NCBI RefSeq assembly: GCF_015864575.1
Contig: NZ_JADYWW010000003.1
Location: 176,270 to 240,269, forward strand
Direction: 5' to 3'
Source of the DNA: Salinibacterium sp. SWN248
Lineage (GTDB): Bacteria; Actinomycetota; Actinomycetes; Actinomycetales; Microbacteriaceae
Length of the DNA stretch: 64,000 nt
A model generated the notes under the pieces. That model was not told where the DNA came from. It worked only from the letters and a program-made list of their open reading frames with translations, and did no database searches. Made by a program: the position numbers and the translations under genes. Below, one piece after another: positions 8,780-16,887 of this stretch; position 1 is the first letter of the stretch; every line of letters begins with the position of its first letter.

Positions 8780-8888
8780 GATTCGGGTCCAAGCGATGCG
8801 GTTTGTTTCATAACCCGGATTCGGGTCTGGGTTATGTGGTTTACATCAACCGGTTCGGGTCCGGATGATGGGTTGTCGGCTTCGGGTG
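8780..8888. repeat. four TTCGGGT iterons with a nested inverted repeat
   Basis: Copies of G[A/G/C]TTCGGGT[C/G] begin at 8780, 8818, 8852 and 8879. The second copy lies inside an inverted repeat ATAACCC (8810-8816) / GGGTTAT (8829-8835), itself enclosing ACCCG-gatt-CGGGT. This is non-coding sequence between the divergent TetR and M16 peptidase genes. It may be regulator-binding sequence or structured TetR leader RNA. Confidence 0.5.
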
Positions 8889-8911
8889 CCTACAAAGAAC
8901 ATTAGCATATG

Positions 8912-8939
8912 AGGACATACAGACAAGTCTGTCTGTCCT
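8912..8939. promoter_or_regulatory. 28-bp palindrome, probable TetR operator
   Basis: The core ACAGAC-AA-GTCTGT is extended by one mismatched pair and then TGTCCT on the right (AGGACA on the left), giving 12 of 13 paired positions around a 2-bp centre. The near-zero loop argues for a protein-binding site. T6 on the right side makes a terminator-like reading possible, but no plus-strand gene ends here. Confidence 0.6.
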
Positions 8940-9028
8940 CTTTTTTACACCCCAATTTGGGGGACGGAATCCGACCATATTTGAGCCGCCGACTCAGGAG
9001 AGACACAAATGACGTAGGCTCAGTGGTG

Positions 9029-10399
9029 ATGAGCGACGCTGTAATTCTTCCTCTTGACCTTCCCGAACTGTCGTTCACCGCAACAGGCGACAGTCTCGTT
9101 CGTAGAACTGTTTTGCCGAGCGGTGTGCGCATTCTGAGCGAGCAAGTACCCGGAGCGCGCAGCGCCACCGTGGGCTACTGGGTCGCTGCGGGCTCCCGTG
9201 ACGAGCATCCTGAGACGTTCGGCGCCACCCACTTCCTTGAACACCTCTTGTTCAAAGGCACAGCCTCTCGCTCGGCGCTCGACATTGCCGTGAGCTTCGA
9301 CGCTGTCGGCGGCGAGCACAACGCGATGACGGCCAAGGAATACACCTGCTACTACGCCAAGGTGCAAGACATCGACCTTCCGATGGCTATCGACGTCATT
9401 GGCGACATGCTCACCTCAAGCCTCATCGATCCCACCGAGTTCGCTAATGAGCGCGGCGTCATCCTTGAGGAACTGGCGATGGCCGACGACGATCCCACGG
9501 ATGTTGCCAGCGAGCGCTACTTTGAGGCCGTCTTCGGCGCGCATCCGCTCGGCCGTCCTATTGGGGGAAGCCCCGAGACGATCAATGCGATCTCGCGCGA
9601 TGCCGTCTGGGACCACTACCAAGCCAACTACCGCCCGCAAGACCTCGTTATTACGGTCGCGGGGGCTGTTGACCACGATGAACTTGTCGCCGCTATTACG
9701 TCGTGCCTCGTGGCGGCAGGCTGGGACCTCTCGACAGAAGCGGCCCCGGTGGCCCGTCGCGACCTTTCCGGTAGCGCCCTTTCCCCGGTGCTGACCCCGG
9801 GCCAGCGCCTGCACGTCACGCATCGTCCGATCGAGCAGGCCAACATCATTGCCGGTGTTGAAGGCCTCTCGGCGACCGATAGTCGTCGCGCAACGCTCAC
9901 GGTGTTGAACTCGATCCTGGGCAGCGGCATGTCATCGCGACTCTTCCAAGAGGTGCGCGAAAAGCGCGGACTCGCCTACTCCGTCTACTCCTTCTCACCG
10001 AGCTACTCCGACGCAGGCGTGTTTGGTATTTACGCCGGATGCTCGCCCGAGAAAGTCACCCAGGTTACTGACCTGATGCTCGCGGAGTTCCACAAGCTAG
10101 GTACCGCCCACGTCACCGACGAAGAGATCAGCCGTGCGATTGGCCAGTTGCGGGGAGGGTCAGCGCTCGCGCTCGAAGACTCCGATTCCCGCATGTCACG
10201 CCTCGGCCGCAGTGAGCTCACTCTCGGTGAGTTCGTCGACCTCGACGCCTCCATTGCCCGCATCTCGGCAGTTACTGCCGACGACATCCAAGAACTTGCT
10301 CATGAACTCTCGTCGCGCCCCCTCTCTATTGCAGCGGTCGGGGCCGTCAACGAAGAGATGTTCTCGGGGCTTGCTCTCGGCAGCGTTGCCCAGAGCTAG
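9029..10399 (+). CDS. M16 family zinc metallopeptidase (processing-peptidase/YmxG type)
   Basis: This 456-aa insulinase-family protease has the inverted zinc motif HFLEH at about residues 68-72, the third zinc ligand Glu in the NERGVILEEL segment near 140-150, and the C-terminal M16 half with SSRLFQEVREKRGLAYSVYSF. Its targets are unknown; in many bacteria a relative is encoded next to pnp, and here pnp lies about 3.3 kb upstream. The open frame reaches back to 8909, but those residues are not family-like. I start at ATG 9029; GTG codons at 9023 and 9026 are alternatives. A TAGGCT box at 9015-9020 precedes these starts at leaderless spacing. Confidence 0.9.
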   Translation: MSDAVILPLDLPELSFTATGDSLVRRTVLPSGVRILSEQVPGARSATVGYWVAAGSRDEHPETFGATHFLEHLLFKGTASRSALDIAVSFDAVGGEHNAMTAKEYTCYYAKVQDIDLPMAIDVIGDMLTSSLIDPTEFANERGVILEELAMADDDPTDVASERYFEAVFGAHPLGRPIGGSPETINAISRDAVWDHYQANYRPQDLVITVAGAVDHDELVAAITSCLVAAGWDLSTEAAPVARRDLSGSALSPVLTPGQRLHVTHRPIEQANIIAGVEGLSATDSRRATLTVLNSILGSGMSSRLFQEVREKRGLAYSVYSFSPSYSDAGVFGIYAGCSPEKVTQVTDLMLAEFHKLGTAHVTDEEISRAIGQLRGGSALALEDSDSRMSRLGRSELTLGEFVDLDASIARISAVTADDIQELAHELSSRPLSIAAVGAVNEEMFSGLALGSVAQS

Positions 10400-10417
10400 A
10401 TCAGCAAAGGAATGATG

Positions 10418-11020
10418 ATGGCGCATTACCTGTATCTCGTACGGCACGGAGAGCAGCAGGACGCAGAGCACGGGTTACCAGACGGACCGTTGTCGGGCAA
10501 AGGTGTCCGGCAGGCCCAAGCGATCTCTGAACGACTGAGCGGGGTTCCCTTTACGCGCGCGTTCCATTCGCCGCTGCAGCGTGCCGAGGAGACGGCAGCG
10601 ATTATGACCGAGCGGATGCCCGCCCTTGAGTCTCAGCCGACGACGCTACTCATGGACTGCATTCCCAGCGGCCCCACTCACGATATGCCCGCAGCCTTTG
10701 AGCCCTTCTTCGGTTCCGTGACGGATGAAGAGATCGACGCCGGGCAGGCGCAAATGGAAGATGCCGTCAACGAGTTTTTGACTCCGGCGCGCGAAGACCG
10801 TCATGACCTTCTTATTACCCACAACTTTGTGATTTCGTGGTTCGTGCGCGAAGTGCTTGGCGGGGATCAGTGGCGCTGGCTCGGCCTCAATCAGGCCAAT
10901 TGCGGGCTGACAATTATCCGTGTGCGCAGTGCCAAGCCACCCGTGCTCGTGACCCACAATGACCTCGGGCACTTGCCCGCTGAGCTGCGCACCGGGTTGC
11001 CAACGGAACAGCCCTACTAG
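10418..11020 (+). CDS. histidine phosphatase family protein
   Basis: This 200-aa protein of the phosphoglycerate-mutase-like superfamily has the phosphohistidine motif LVRHGE at about residues 7-12, then PLSGKGVRQAQ, the SPLQRAEETA segment and a second catalytic histidine in LLITHNFVISW. Reaction and substrate are unknown. Three in-frame ATGs are adjacent (10412, 10415, 10418); the last has the best spacing, 6 nt after AAAGGA. It starts 18 nt after the M16 peptidase and is probably cotranscribed with it. Confidence 0.88.
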   Translation: MAHYLYLVRHGEQQDAEHGLPDGPLSGKGVRQAQAISERLSGVPFTRAFHSPLQRAEETAAIMTERMPALESQPTTLLMDCIPSGPTHDMPAAFEPFFGSVTDEEIDAGQAQMEDAVNEFLTPAREDRHDLLITHNFVISWFVREVLGGDQWRWLGLNQANCGLTIIRVRSAKPPVLVTHNDLGHLPAELRTGLPTEQPY

Positions 11021-11060
11021 CCAGTCCTGCTCGGCAAGGTTGGGTCGGCCCTTGCAGGGA

Positions 11061-11600
11061 TTAGCGCAGCGTCTTGAGGTACCAGGTTGTGGCGTTCGAG
11101 TTGTCGTTGTAGGGCTCGCACGGCTCGAAGCCGCTTGAACGGTAGAGCCCACCAGCCGCGGCGAGGCTTTCGTTGGTGTCGAGTACGAGTTCCGTAGCGC
11201 CCCAGGCGCGTGCGCGTCGTTCGAGTTCGCTGAGAAGCTGGCGGCCAAGACCCTTACCGCGACCATCAGGGCGCACCCACAGGTGCTTCACCTCGAACCT
11301 GCCGGGCTCAAGTTGGCGGATGCCGCCACAGCCGAGTGCGGTCGCCTTCGACTGAGCATCAACGGCAGATGCTTCCGATGCAACGGTGGGCTTCGCATCA
11401 CGTCCGGGGCCAGCAGCAGGCTCGGGGGCCGTCTCGATGACCAGGAAAACCCCGCGCGGCTCAGTGAACTGTTCCGGCGTGGGAAACGTAGTGACATAGC
11501 CGGAGGGCGTCGGGAAGGTCTCAGCACGGTAGCTGAAGTATTCCGTCAGAAGTTCGTGGGCGAGGGCATCCGTCACGGGAAGAGAGCGAAACTGTGGCAC
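11061..11600 (-). CDS. GNAT family N-acetyltransferase
   Basis: A 179-aa GCN5-related acetyltransferase. The acetyl-CoA loop is visible as VRPDGRGKGLGRQLLSELE (about residues 111-129), followed by the ELVLDTNESLAAAGGLYRSSGF motif-B region. The substrate is unknown. The start is a GTG at 11600 (MPQFRSLPV). A TACTCT box lies exactly 6 nt upstream, so the message is probably leaderless. It is convergent with the histidine phosphatase and divergent from dapB. The sequence between conserved blocks (about 65-90) is poorly conserved and Ala-rich. Confidence 0.88.
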   Translation of the reverse strand: MPQFRSLPVTDALAHELLTEYFSYRAETFPTPSGYVTTFPTPEQFTEPRGVFLVIETAPEPAAGPGRDAKPTVASEASAVDAQSKATALGCGGIRQLEPGRFEVKHLWVRPDGRGKGLGRQLLSELERRARAWGATELVLDTNESLAAAGGLYRSSGFEPCEPYNDNSNATTWYLKTLR

Positions 11601-11670
11601 AGCACCAGAGTACTCGCGGCGCAGCGGGGGAGTAGTCGGTGAGCCCGCTCAGGATTGGTAGATTTGAACA

Positions 11671-12426
11671 ATGACAACGAAAGTAGCGGTAGTCGGCGCA
11701 ACCGGTCGTATGGGCAAATACATCAGTGGCGTCGTAGAGGCTGCTGCTGATTTCTCGCTCGTCGCCGCCCTCAACTCACGGTCTGAACTCAGCGAGATGC
11801 TCGCGGCAGACATCGTGGTGGATGTCACGGAGCCGAGTGTCTCACCCTCGGTTGTCGATTTCGCGATCAGCAATGGCAAGAGCGTGCTCGTTGGCACGTC
11901 GGGCTGGAGTGAGGACCGCGTTCAGGGCTTGCGCTCAACCTTGACGGAGACTCCCGAGGTTGGCGTCGTTATCATTCCCAACTTTTCTGTCGGATCGGCC
12001 CTTGCGACGTCCTTTGCGACCGCCGCCGCTCGCTATTTCGACTCGATCGAAATCATCGAGAGCCATCACGCCGCCAAGGTCGATTCTCCGTCGGGAACCG
12101 CAGTGCGCACCGCCGAGCTCATGGCGGATGCTCGCTCAGAGCGTGGCCCGGCGTTGGCCCCGCACGTCGATCAGCGCGCCCGGGGCGAGCAGGTGGCTGG
12201 CATTCCCGTTCACAGCCTGCGGATGACGGGAGTGATCGCGCACCAGCAGGTCATTTTCGGTGGTCCCGGCGAAGTGCTCACCATCGACCACCGCACAATG
12301 TCGCAAGATTCCTACGAGGCTGGAATCCTGTTGGGGCTCCGTGCCGTGGTCAGCGCTACCGGCGTGACGGTTGGTCTCGACCAACTCATAGACCTCTCAC
12401 CAGCATCGGGCGCACCCTCCGCATGA
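11671..12426 (+). CDS. dapB: 4-hydroxy-tetrahydrodipicolinate reductase
   Basis: This 251-aa enzyme of the diaminopimelate/lysine pathway reduces the dapA product with NAD(P)H. The N-terminal dinucleotide motif VVGATGRMG (about residues 6-14) and the active-site segment ESHHAAKVDSPSGTA (about 130-144) are both present. A TAGATT box at 11659-11664 lies 6 nt before the ATG with no Shine-Dalgarno site, so it is probably leaderless. Its stop overlaps the next gene's start by 4 nt (ATGA). dapA is 3.4 kb downstream, and dapF lies further on at 31.6 kb. Confidence 0.96.
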   Translation: MTTKVAVVGATGRMGKYISGVVEAAADFSLVAALNSRSELSEMLAADIVVDVTEPSVSPSVVDFAISNGKSVLVGTSGWSEDRVQGLRSTLTETPEVGVVIIPNFSVGSALATSFATAAARYFDSIEIIESHHAAKVDSPSGTAVRTAELMADARSERGPALAPHVDQRARGEQVAGIPVHSLRMTGVIAHQQVIFGGPGEVLTIDHRTMSQDSYEAGILLGLRAVVSATGVTVGLDQLIDLSPASGAPSA

Positions 12427-12878
12427 AAACACGCATAGCAGCACTGGTCATGGTGGCGCTTCTCGCGCTCTACATGATCTTCGTGATCAACTATTCGATC
12501 GTGCTCATCCGCATCGATCAGCCCATTGCCAACGTCATGGGCTGGGCTTTGCTCGTGCTGCCGCTGATCGGTTTTTGGGCGCTCGCCGCAGAACTGTTTT
12601 TCATTTTCCGGGCCGAGCGACTGCTCACCACTCTTGAGGAGGAAGGTGCGCTGCCGGATGAGGTGGTTGAGCTCTTGCCGAGCGGCCGCCCCGATCCCGC
12701 GACGGCAGATCGCGCCTTCGACCGCTATCGTACCGAGGCTGAGGCCGCACCAGAATCATGGCGTGCCTGGCTGCGCTTGGGGCTCGCGTATGACGCCAGC
12801 GGCGACCGCAAGCGGGCTCGTTGGGCTACCCGACGGGCAATCGCGCTCTCGCGCGCGAAGCCGACGCCCACCGCCTAG
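12423..12878 (+). CDS. membrane protein with C-terminal TPR-like region
   Basis: This 151-aa protein has two N-terminal membrane spans (about residues 5-28 and 39-63). A cytoplasmic segment follows with a tetratricopeptide-like repeat (SWRAWLRLGLAYDASGDRKRARWATRRAIAL, split here only for description). It is translationally coupled to dapB through an ATGA overlap, an arrangement seen in related actinobacteria, although I know no demonstrated function. The end is Pro/Ala-rich. It probably shares the dapB promoter. Confidence 0.75.
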   Translation: MKTRIAALVMVALLALYMIFVINYSIVLIRIDQPIANVMGWALLVLPLIGFWALAAELFFIFRAERLLTTLEEEGALPDEVVELLPSGRPDPATADRAFDRYRTEAEAAPESWRAWLRLGLAYDASGDRKRARWATRRAIALSRAKPTPTA

Positions 12879-12945
12879 CTAGCTTCGTTGGTCGGCGAGA
12901 GAGCCCGAGTGCCGAGCCGAGCGCATGGAGTCGGCGAGAGTACCT

Positions 12946-13857
12946 CTACTCGACGAATGCGTCGATGGCCTGCTCGATAGTCGTGTGGCGGAACGTGAAC
13001 CCCGTGCTGGCTAGCGTGGGCGATTGAACGTTCTCATCGACCAAGATGAGGTCTTCACCGGCGTCGCCAAGCATCCGGAACGCAAAGCTGGGTACGACGA
13101 ACCAGTGTGGCCGTTTCATTTTTCGCGCCAGTGTTGTGGTGACGGTTTCGGCTGTCGCCGGGGTAGGGCCGACGAGCGAAACGGCACCGGCAAAGTCGCT
13201 GCGTAGTAGATGGACGATAGCCGCGGCTTCGTCGTGCAGGCTGATCCACGGCCAATACTGGGCGCCGCTACCGAGGCGGCTGCCGACTCCGTAGCGTGTC
13301 AAGAAATTCAGCGGTGTGAATGCTCCGCCCTGGCCGACCACAATCCCGGTGCGGAACATGACGAGCCGCGTGGTGCTCGGCGTTAGCCGCGCTGCTTGCT
13401 CCCAGGCGTAGACGACGTCGCTGAGAAATCCTGTTCCCTTGCTCGACTCATCGGTGAGCACTTCACCGGGGCGGCTGCCAAAGTAGCCAACGGCCGACCC
13501 GCTGAGAAACACCACGGGCGGATTCGAGGCGCGGCGAATAGCTTCGGCCAGCGCTCGCGTGCCGTCAACGCGCGACCGCAGAATCTCGCGCTTATAGCTG
13601 GGCGTCCACGGGAGCTTGCCCGTGGACGCACCAGCGAGGTTGATAACGGCGTCTGCGCGCTCGATGGCCCGTTCATCCACCGTGCCCGCTCGTGGATCCC
13701 ACTCGTATTCGCCCTCGGCAGTCGGTTCGCGACGCACAAGCTGCATCACTTCGAATCCCGCCGCGGTGAGTTGGGATACCAGCTCTGTTCCGATGTAGCC
13801 AGACGCGCCGGCAACAAGGACTCGTGAAATCGGGGGACGGGGAGCTGGCTCGTTCAT
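12946..13857 (-). CDS. TIGR01777-family NAD-dependent epimerase/SDR (YfcH-like)
   Basis: This 303-aa extended short-chain dehydrogenase-like protein has the N-terminal nucleotide motif GASGYIG (about residues 17-23), the INLAGAS segment, R-S-R-V-x-G-T-R, SGSAVGYFG, and a C-terminal DUF1731-like region (KRPHWFVVPSFAFRMLGDAGEDLIL). This matches the YfcH/TIGR01777 family of unknown physiological role. I begin at ATG 13857, 2 nt after the OsmC stop; the longer frame to 13920 would run into that gene. It is probably an operon with the OsmC gene. Confidence 0.88.
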   Translation of the reverse strand: MNEPAPRPPISRVLVAGASGYIGTELVSQLTAAGFEVMQLVRREPTAEGEYEWDPRAGTVDERAIERADAVINLAGASTGKLPWTPSYKREILRSRVDGTRALAEAIRRASNPPVVFLSGSAVGYFGSRPGEVLTDESSKGTGFLSDVVYAWEQAARLTPSTTRLVMFRTGIVVGQGGAFTPLNFLTRYGVGSRLGSGAQYWPWISLHDEAAAIVHLLRSDFAGAVSLVGPTPATAETVTTTLARKMKRPHWFVVPSFAFRMLGDAGEDLILVDENVQSPTLASTGFTFRHTTIEQAIDAFVE

Positions 13858-13859
13858 GG

Positions 13860-14285
13860 CTAGGCCAAGCTCGCTTCGAGGGTGATGGGGATGCCGGTCA
13901 GCGCCCGTGAGACGGGGCAACCTTCTTTGGCTTCGGTTGCCAATCGCTGAAAGTCGTCTTCGCTGAGGTCCGCCACTTTGGCGCTCACCAGCAGGTGGCT
14001 ACCGGTGATGCCCTCGGCGGGATCGAACGTCACAGCGGCAGTGACTTGAAGACTTTCTGCCGGGGTGCCGTTCTCGGCGAGACCGTTAGAGAACGCCATT
14101 GCAAAGCACGCAGAATGGGCAGCACCCAAAAGCTCTTCGGGGTTCGTTGTTGCTTCTTGACCTTCGGATCGTGCGGCCCAGGTAACGGGGAATTCTGCGG
14201 CGTCAGAGGAATCCAACGACGTGGTTCCTTTGCCGCTGAAGAGGTCGCCGAACCAGAGAGTTGTTGCTTCGCTCGTAACAGGCAT
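13860..14285 (-). CDS. OsmC family peroxiredoxin
   Basis: A 141-aa OsmC/Ohr-type thiol peroxidase that reduces organic hydroperoxides. The two redox cysteines appear in HSACFAMAFSN (about residues 57-67) and EGCPVSRAL (about 120-128). TTNPEELLGAAH is the classic OsmC substrate-pocket segment. An AAAGGA site lies 6-7 nt before the ATG. It precedes the SDR gene, overlapping nothing, with only 2 nt between stop and start. It is divergent from thyA. Confidence 0.93.
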   Translation of the reverse strand: MPVTSEATTLWFGDLFSGKGTTSLDSSDAAEFPVTWAARSEGQEATTNPEELLGAAHSACFAMAFSNGLAENGTPAESLQVTAAVTFDPAEGITGSHLLVSAKVADLSEDDFQRLATEAKEGCPVSRALTGIPITLEASLA

Positions 14286-14419
14286 TGCTGTCCTTTCGTC
14301 GATCTCAACACTATGCGTTGGCTATACAGCGCGCATGAGAAAGCCGTGTGAAACCGGTGCCGGTCGCCGCGTTGCCGGACCGTGGCGCCACGCACGGTGC
14401 ACTCAGTACTATTGGTTCG

Positions 14420-15229
14420 ATGGCATCCACGATCGCAACCCCATATGAAGACCTGCTGCGCGACACTCTCGCGAACGGCGTAGCTAAGGGCGACCGCACC
14501 GGCACGGGCACACGCAGTGTGTTCGGGCGTCAGCTGCGATTCAACCTCGCCGAGGGGTTTCCTCTCATCACGACTAAACGGGTGCATTTTAAATCGATCG
14601 CCTACGAGCTGTTGTGGTTCTTGCGCGGCGAAAGCAACGTGTCATGGTTGCGCGACAACGGCGTCAGCATTTGGAATGAATGGGCGGATGCCGACGGCGA
14701 GCTTGGCCCCGTCTATGGGGTTCAGTGGCGCTCCTGGCCGACACCGTCTGGGGAGCAGATCGACCAGATCTCCGAGGTCATCGAGCAAATCAAGGACAAT
14801 CCCGATTCCCGTCGGTTGATTGTGACGGCGTGGAACCCCGCCGATATCCCCAAGATGGCTCTTGCGCCGTGTCACGCGTTCTTCCAGTTCTATGTTGCAG
14901 ACGGCAAGCTGTCTTGCCAGCTCTACCAGCGCAGTGCCGACCTGTTCTTGGGTGTGCCCTTCAATATCGCGAGCTACGCGCTGCTCACTCACCTCGTCGC
15001 TGAGCAGACCGGTCTCGAGGTCGGTGACTTCGTCTGGACGGGCGGCGACTGCCACATCTACGACAACCACGTTGAGCAAGTAACCGAACAGCTCTCTCGC
15101 GAACCTTTTGCGGCACCGCAGCTGGCGATCACTACGAAGCCAGCGAGCATCTTCGACTACACCTTCGAAGACTTTGAGGTTGTCGGCTATGAGCACCACC
15201 CGGCCATCAAAGCCCCGGTCGCAGTGTGA
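14420..15229 (+). CDS. thyA: thymidylate synthase
   Basis: This 269-aa ThyA makes dTMP from dUMP with methylene-tetrahydrofolate. Characteristic blocks are [13 protein letters not shown] near the N-terminus, [15 protein letters not shown], the catalytic cysteine in [14 protein letters not shown], and [22 protein letters not shown] longer frame exists from 14348, but ATG 14420 matches the family length and has a TACTAT box (14407-14412) 7 nt upstream, suggesting a leaderless message. It overlaps folA by 4 nt, coupling synthesis of dTMP to recycling of the dihydrofolate it produces. Confidence 0.97.
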   Translation: MASTIATPYEDLLRDTLANGVAKGDRTGTGTRSVFGRQLRFNLAEGFPLITTKRVHFKSIAYELLWFLRGESNVSWLRDNGVSIWNEWADADGELGPVYGVQWRSWPTPSGEQIDQISEVIEQIKDNPDSRRLIVTAWNPADIPKMALAPCHAFFQFYVADGKLSCQLYQRSADLFLGVPFNIASYALLTHLVAEQTGLEVGDFVWTGGDCHIYDNHVEQVTEQLSREPFAAPQLAITTKPASIFDYTFEDFEVVGYEHHPAIKAPVAV

Positions 15230-15810
15230 GCGGCAACGGCCGCGCTTTCTCTGTCGCCTTGATCTGGGCACAGTCCGCCGGTGGAATCATCGGTCATGAC
15301 GGCTCGATGCCGTGGCACTTGCCCGAAGATCTCAAGCACTTCAAAGAACTCACCCTCGGCAGCCCCGTCATCATGGGGCGTAAGACGTGGGATTCCCTGA
15401 ATCCACGGTTTCGCCCGCTGCCAGGGCGACGCAATATCGTTGTCACTCGCCAGGAAACGTGGGCCGCGAGCGGAGCCGAAGTCGCGCACAGCGTTGACGC
15501 GGCGATTGAGCTGGCTGCGGAATCCGCTGATTCTGGGGCCGCCGTTTCTGCTGACGCTGACGCCACCGGCGCACTAGACACCGTGTGGGTCATCGGGGGA
15601 GCGGAGATCTTCTCCTCAGTCCTTGATCATGCCGATCGTGTGGAGATTACCGAGATCGCCGCCACGTTCGATGGCGACACAGTGGCACCCGCGCTCGATG
15701 ACGAGTGGATGCTCGCCGCCACCGATCCGGTCGACGGCTGGCACACGTCATCCACTGATCTTCGGTACCGATTTTTGCGTTACGAGAACCAAGAGCCTCA
15801 GCAGCGGTAG
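15226..15810 (+). CDS. folA: dihydrofolate reductase
   Basis: This 194-aa DHFR regenerates tetrahydrofolate consumed by ThyA. The N-terminal strand [29 protein letters not shown] contains the usual catalytic acidic residue, followed by [18 protein letters not shown] and the NADPH loop [10 protein letters not shown]. The GTG start overlaps the thyA stop (GTGA). The protein is longer than the usual ~160 residues because of an Ala/Asp/Ser-rich insertion of about 20 residues (about 98-118) before VWVIGG, which looks like a flexible loop. Confidence 0.95.
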   Translation: MSGNGRAFSVALIWAQSAGGIIGHDGSMPWHLPEDLKHFKELTLGSPVIMGRKTWDSLNPRFRPLPGRRNIVVTRQETWAASGAEVAHSVDAAIELAAESADSGAAVSADADATGALDTVWVIGGAEIFSSVLDHADRVEITEIAATFDGDTVAPALDDEWMLAATDPVDGWHTSSTDLRYRFLRYENQEPQQR

Positions 15811-15819
15811 CCTAGAGGG

Positions 15820-16794
15820 GTGACTAAAGAGAATCCCTTCGGCCAAGTCCTTGTTGCGCTCATTACGCCCTTCACCTCTGAGGGTGAAGTCGATTGGGCC
15901 GATGTAGAGAAGCACATCGATAGCGTGATCACCTCTGGGGCCGACGGCATCGTCGTCACGGGCACCACGGGGGAGACGAGCACGCTCACTGATCCCGAGA
16001 AGATCAAGCTCGTTGAGGTGGCCAAGTCGGTCTCTGGTGGGCGCGCCAAGATCATTACGGGCGGTGGCTCCAACGAGACCGCACACGCCATCGAGCTCTA
16101 CAAAGCGAGCGAGAAGGCGGGCGCTGACGGCGTCATGATCGTCACGCCGTACTACAACAAGCCCACTCAGTCTGGTGTGCTCACGCACTTCCGCATGATT
16201 GCGGACGCGACTGATTTGCCGGTGATCTTGTATGACATTCCGGGCCGCACGGGAATCCCGATCACGTACGAAACCATTCTTCGTGCCGCCAAGCACCCCA
16301 ACATTCTCGCCGTCAAAGACGCCAAGGGTGACTTCAGCGAGGTGAGCCGCGTGCTCAACCAGACTGACCTCATGTACTTCTCCGGTGACGACTCCAACGT
16401 CTTGCCGCACTTGTCGATCGGTGCCTCTGGCCTTATCGGCGTGACGGCCAACATCGCGCCAGCGCCGTACCGCGTGATCGTGGATGCCGTCAATGCTGGC
16501 GACCTTGCAACCGCAACGGCCGCCCACCAAGCTCTCGAGCCACTCGTGCGCGCTGCGATGACTCACGTACCCGGCACGGTTGCAGCCAAGTACATCCTTC
16601 ACGGTCTCGGCCGTATTTCGAGTCCGCGCGTGCGCTTGCCGCTCGTAGGCCCCGAAGACGCTGAGGCGGCCCTCATCGAAGACGAGTTGGCTCTCGTCTC
16701 GGGTATTAAGGGGCTCGATCTGTCCAACTTTCGCCCTGACCGCAATGCCGCGGCCGGGGGAGCCCTGCCCAAGATTGCCGGGGCAACCCGCTAG
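15820..16794 (+). CDS. dapA: 4-hydroxy-tetrahydrodipicolinate synthase
   Basis: This 324-aa class I aldolase condenses pyruvate with aspartate semialdehyde at the entry to lysine and diaminopimelate synthesis. Visible are TTGETSTL (about residues 50-57), the catalytic tyrosine in VTPYYNKPTQ, YDIPGRTG, and the Schiff-base lysine in ILAVKDAKGD (about 168). Start is GTG 15820. A TAGCCT box at 15808-15813 overlaps the folA stop and lies 6 nt before the GTG, so dapA probably has its own leaderless promoter besides readthrough. RNase J follows 93 nt on. Confidence 0.97.
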   Translation: MTKENPFGQVLVALITPFTSEGEVDWADVEKHIDSVITSGADGIVVTGTTGETSTLTDPEKIKLVEVAKSVSGGRAKIITGGGSNETAHAIELYKASEKAGADGVMIVTPYYNKPTQSGVLTHFRMIADATDLPVILYDIPGRTGIPITYETILRAAKHPNILAVKDAKGDFSEVSRVLNQTDLMYFSGDDSNVLPHLSIGASGLIGVTANIAPAPYRVIVDAVNAGDLATATAAHQALEPLVRAAMTHVPGTVAAKYILHGLGRISSPRVRLPLVGPEDAEAALIEDELALVSGIKGLDLSNFRPDRNAAAGGALPKIAGATR

Positions 16795-16887
16795 GTTCAC
16801 CCACGCGGGGTAGGCTCTGCCACGGGCATGGCCCACATTTTTCGCACGGGGGCTGACGGCCCCACACAACTATCTGCAAGGTACTGA

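Noticed and set aside
8912..8945. Intrinsic terminator reading of the 28-bp palindrome plus T6
   Set aside because: No plus-strand gene ends upstream and the 2-nt centre is too tight for a hairpin loop; an operator is the better reading.
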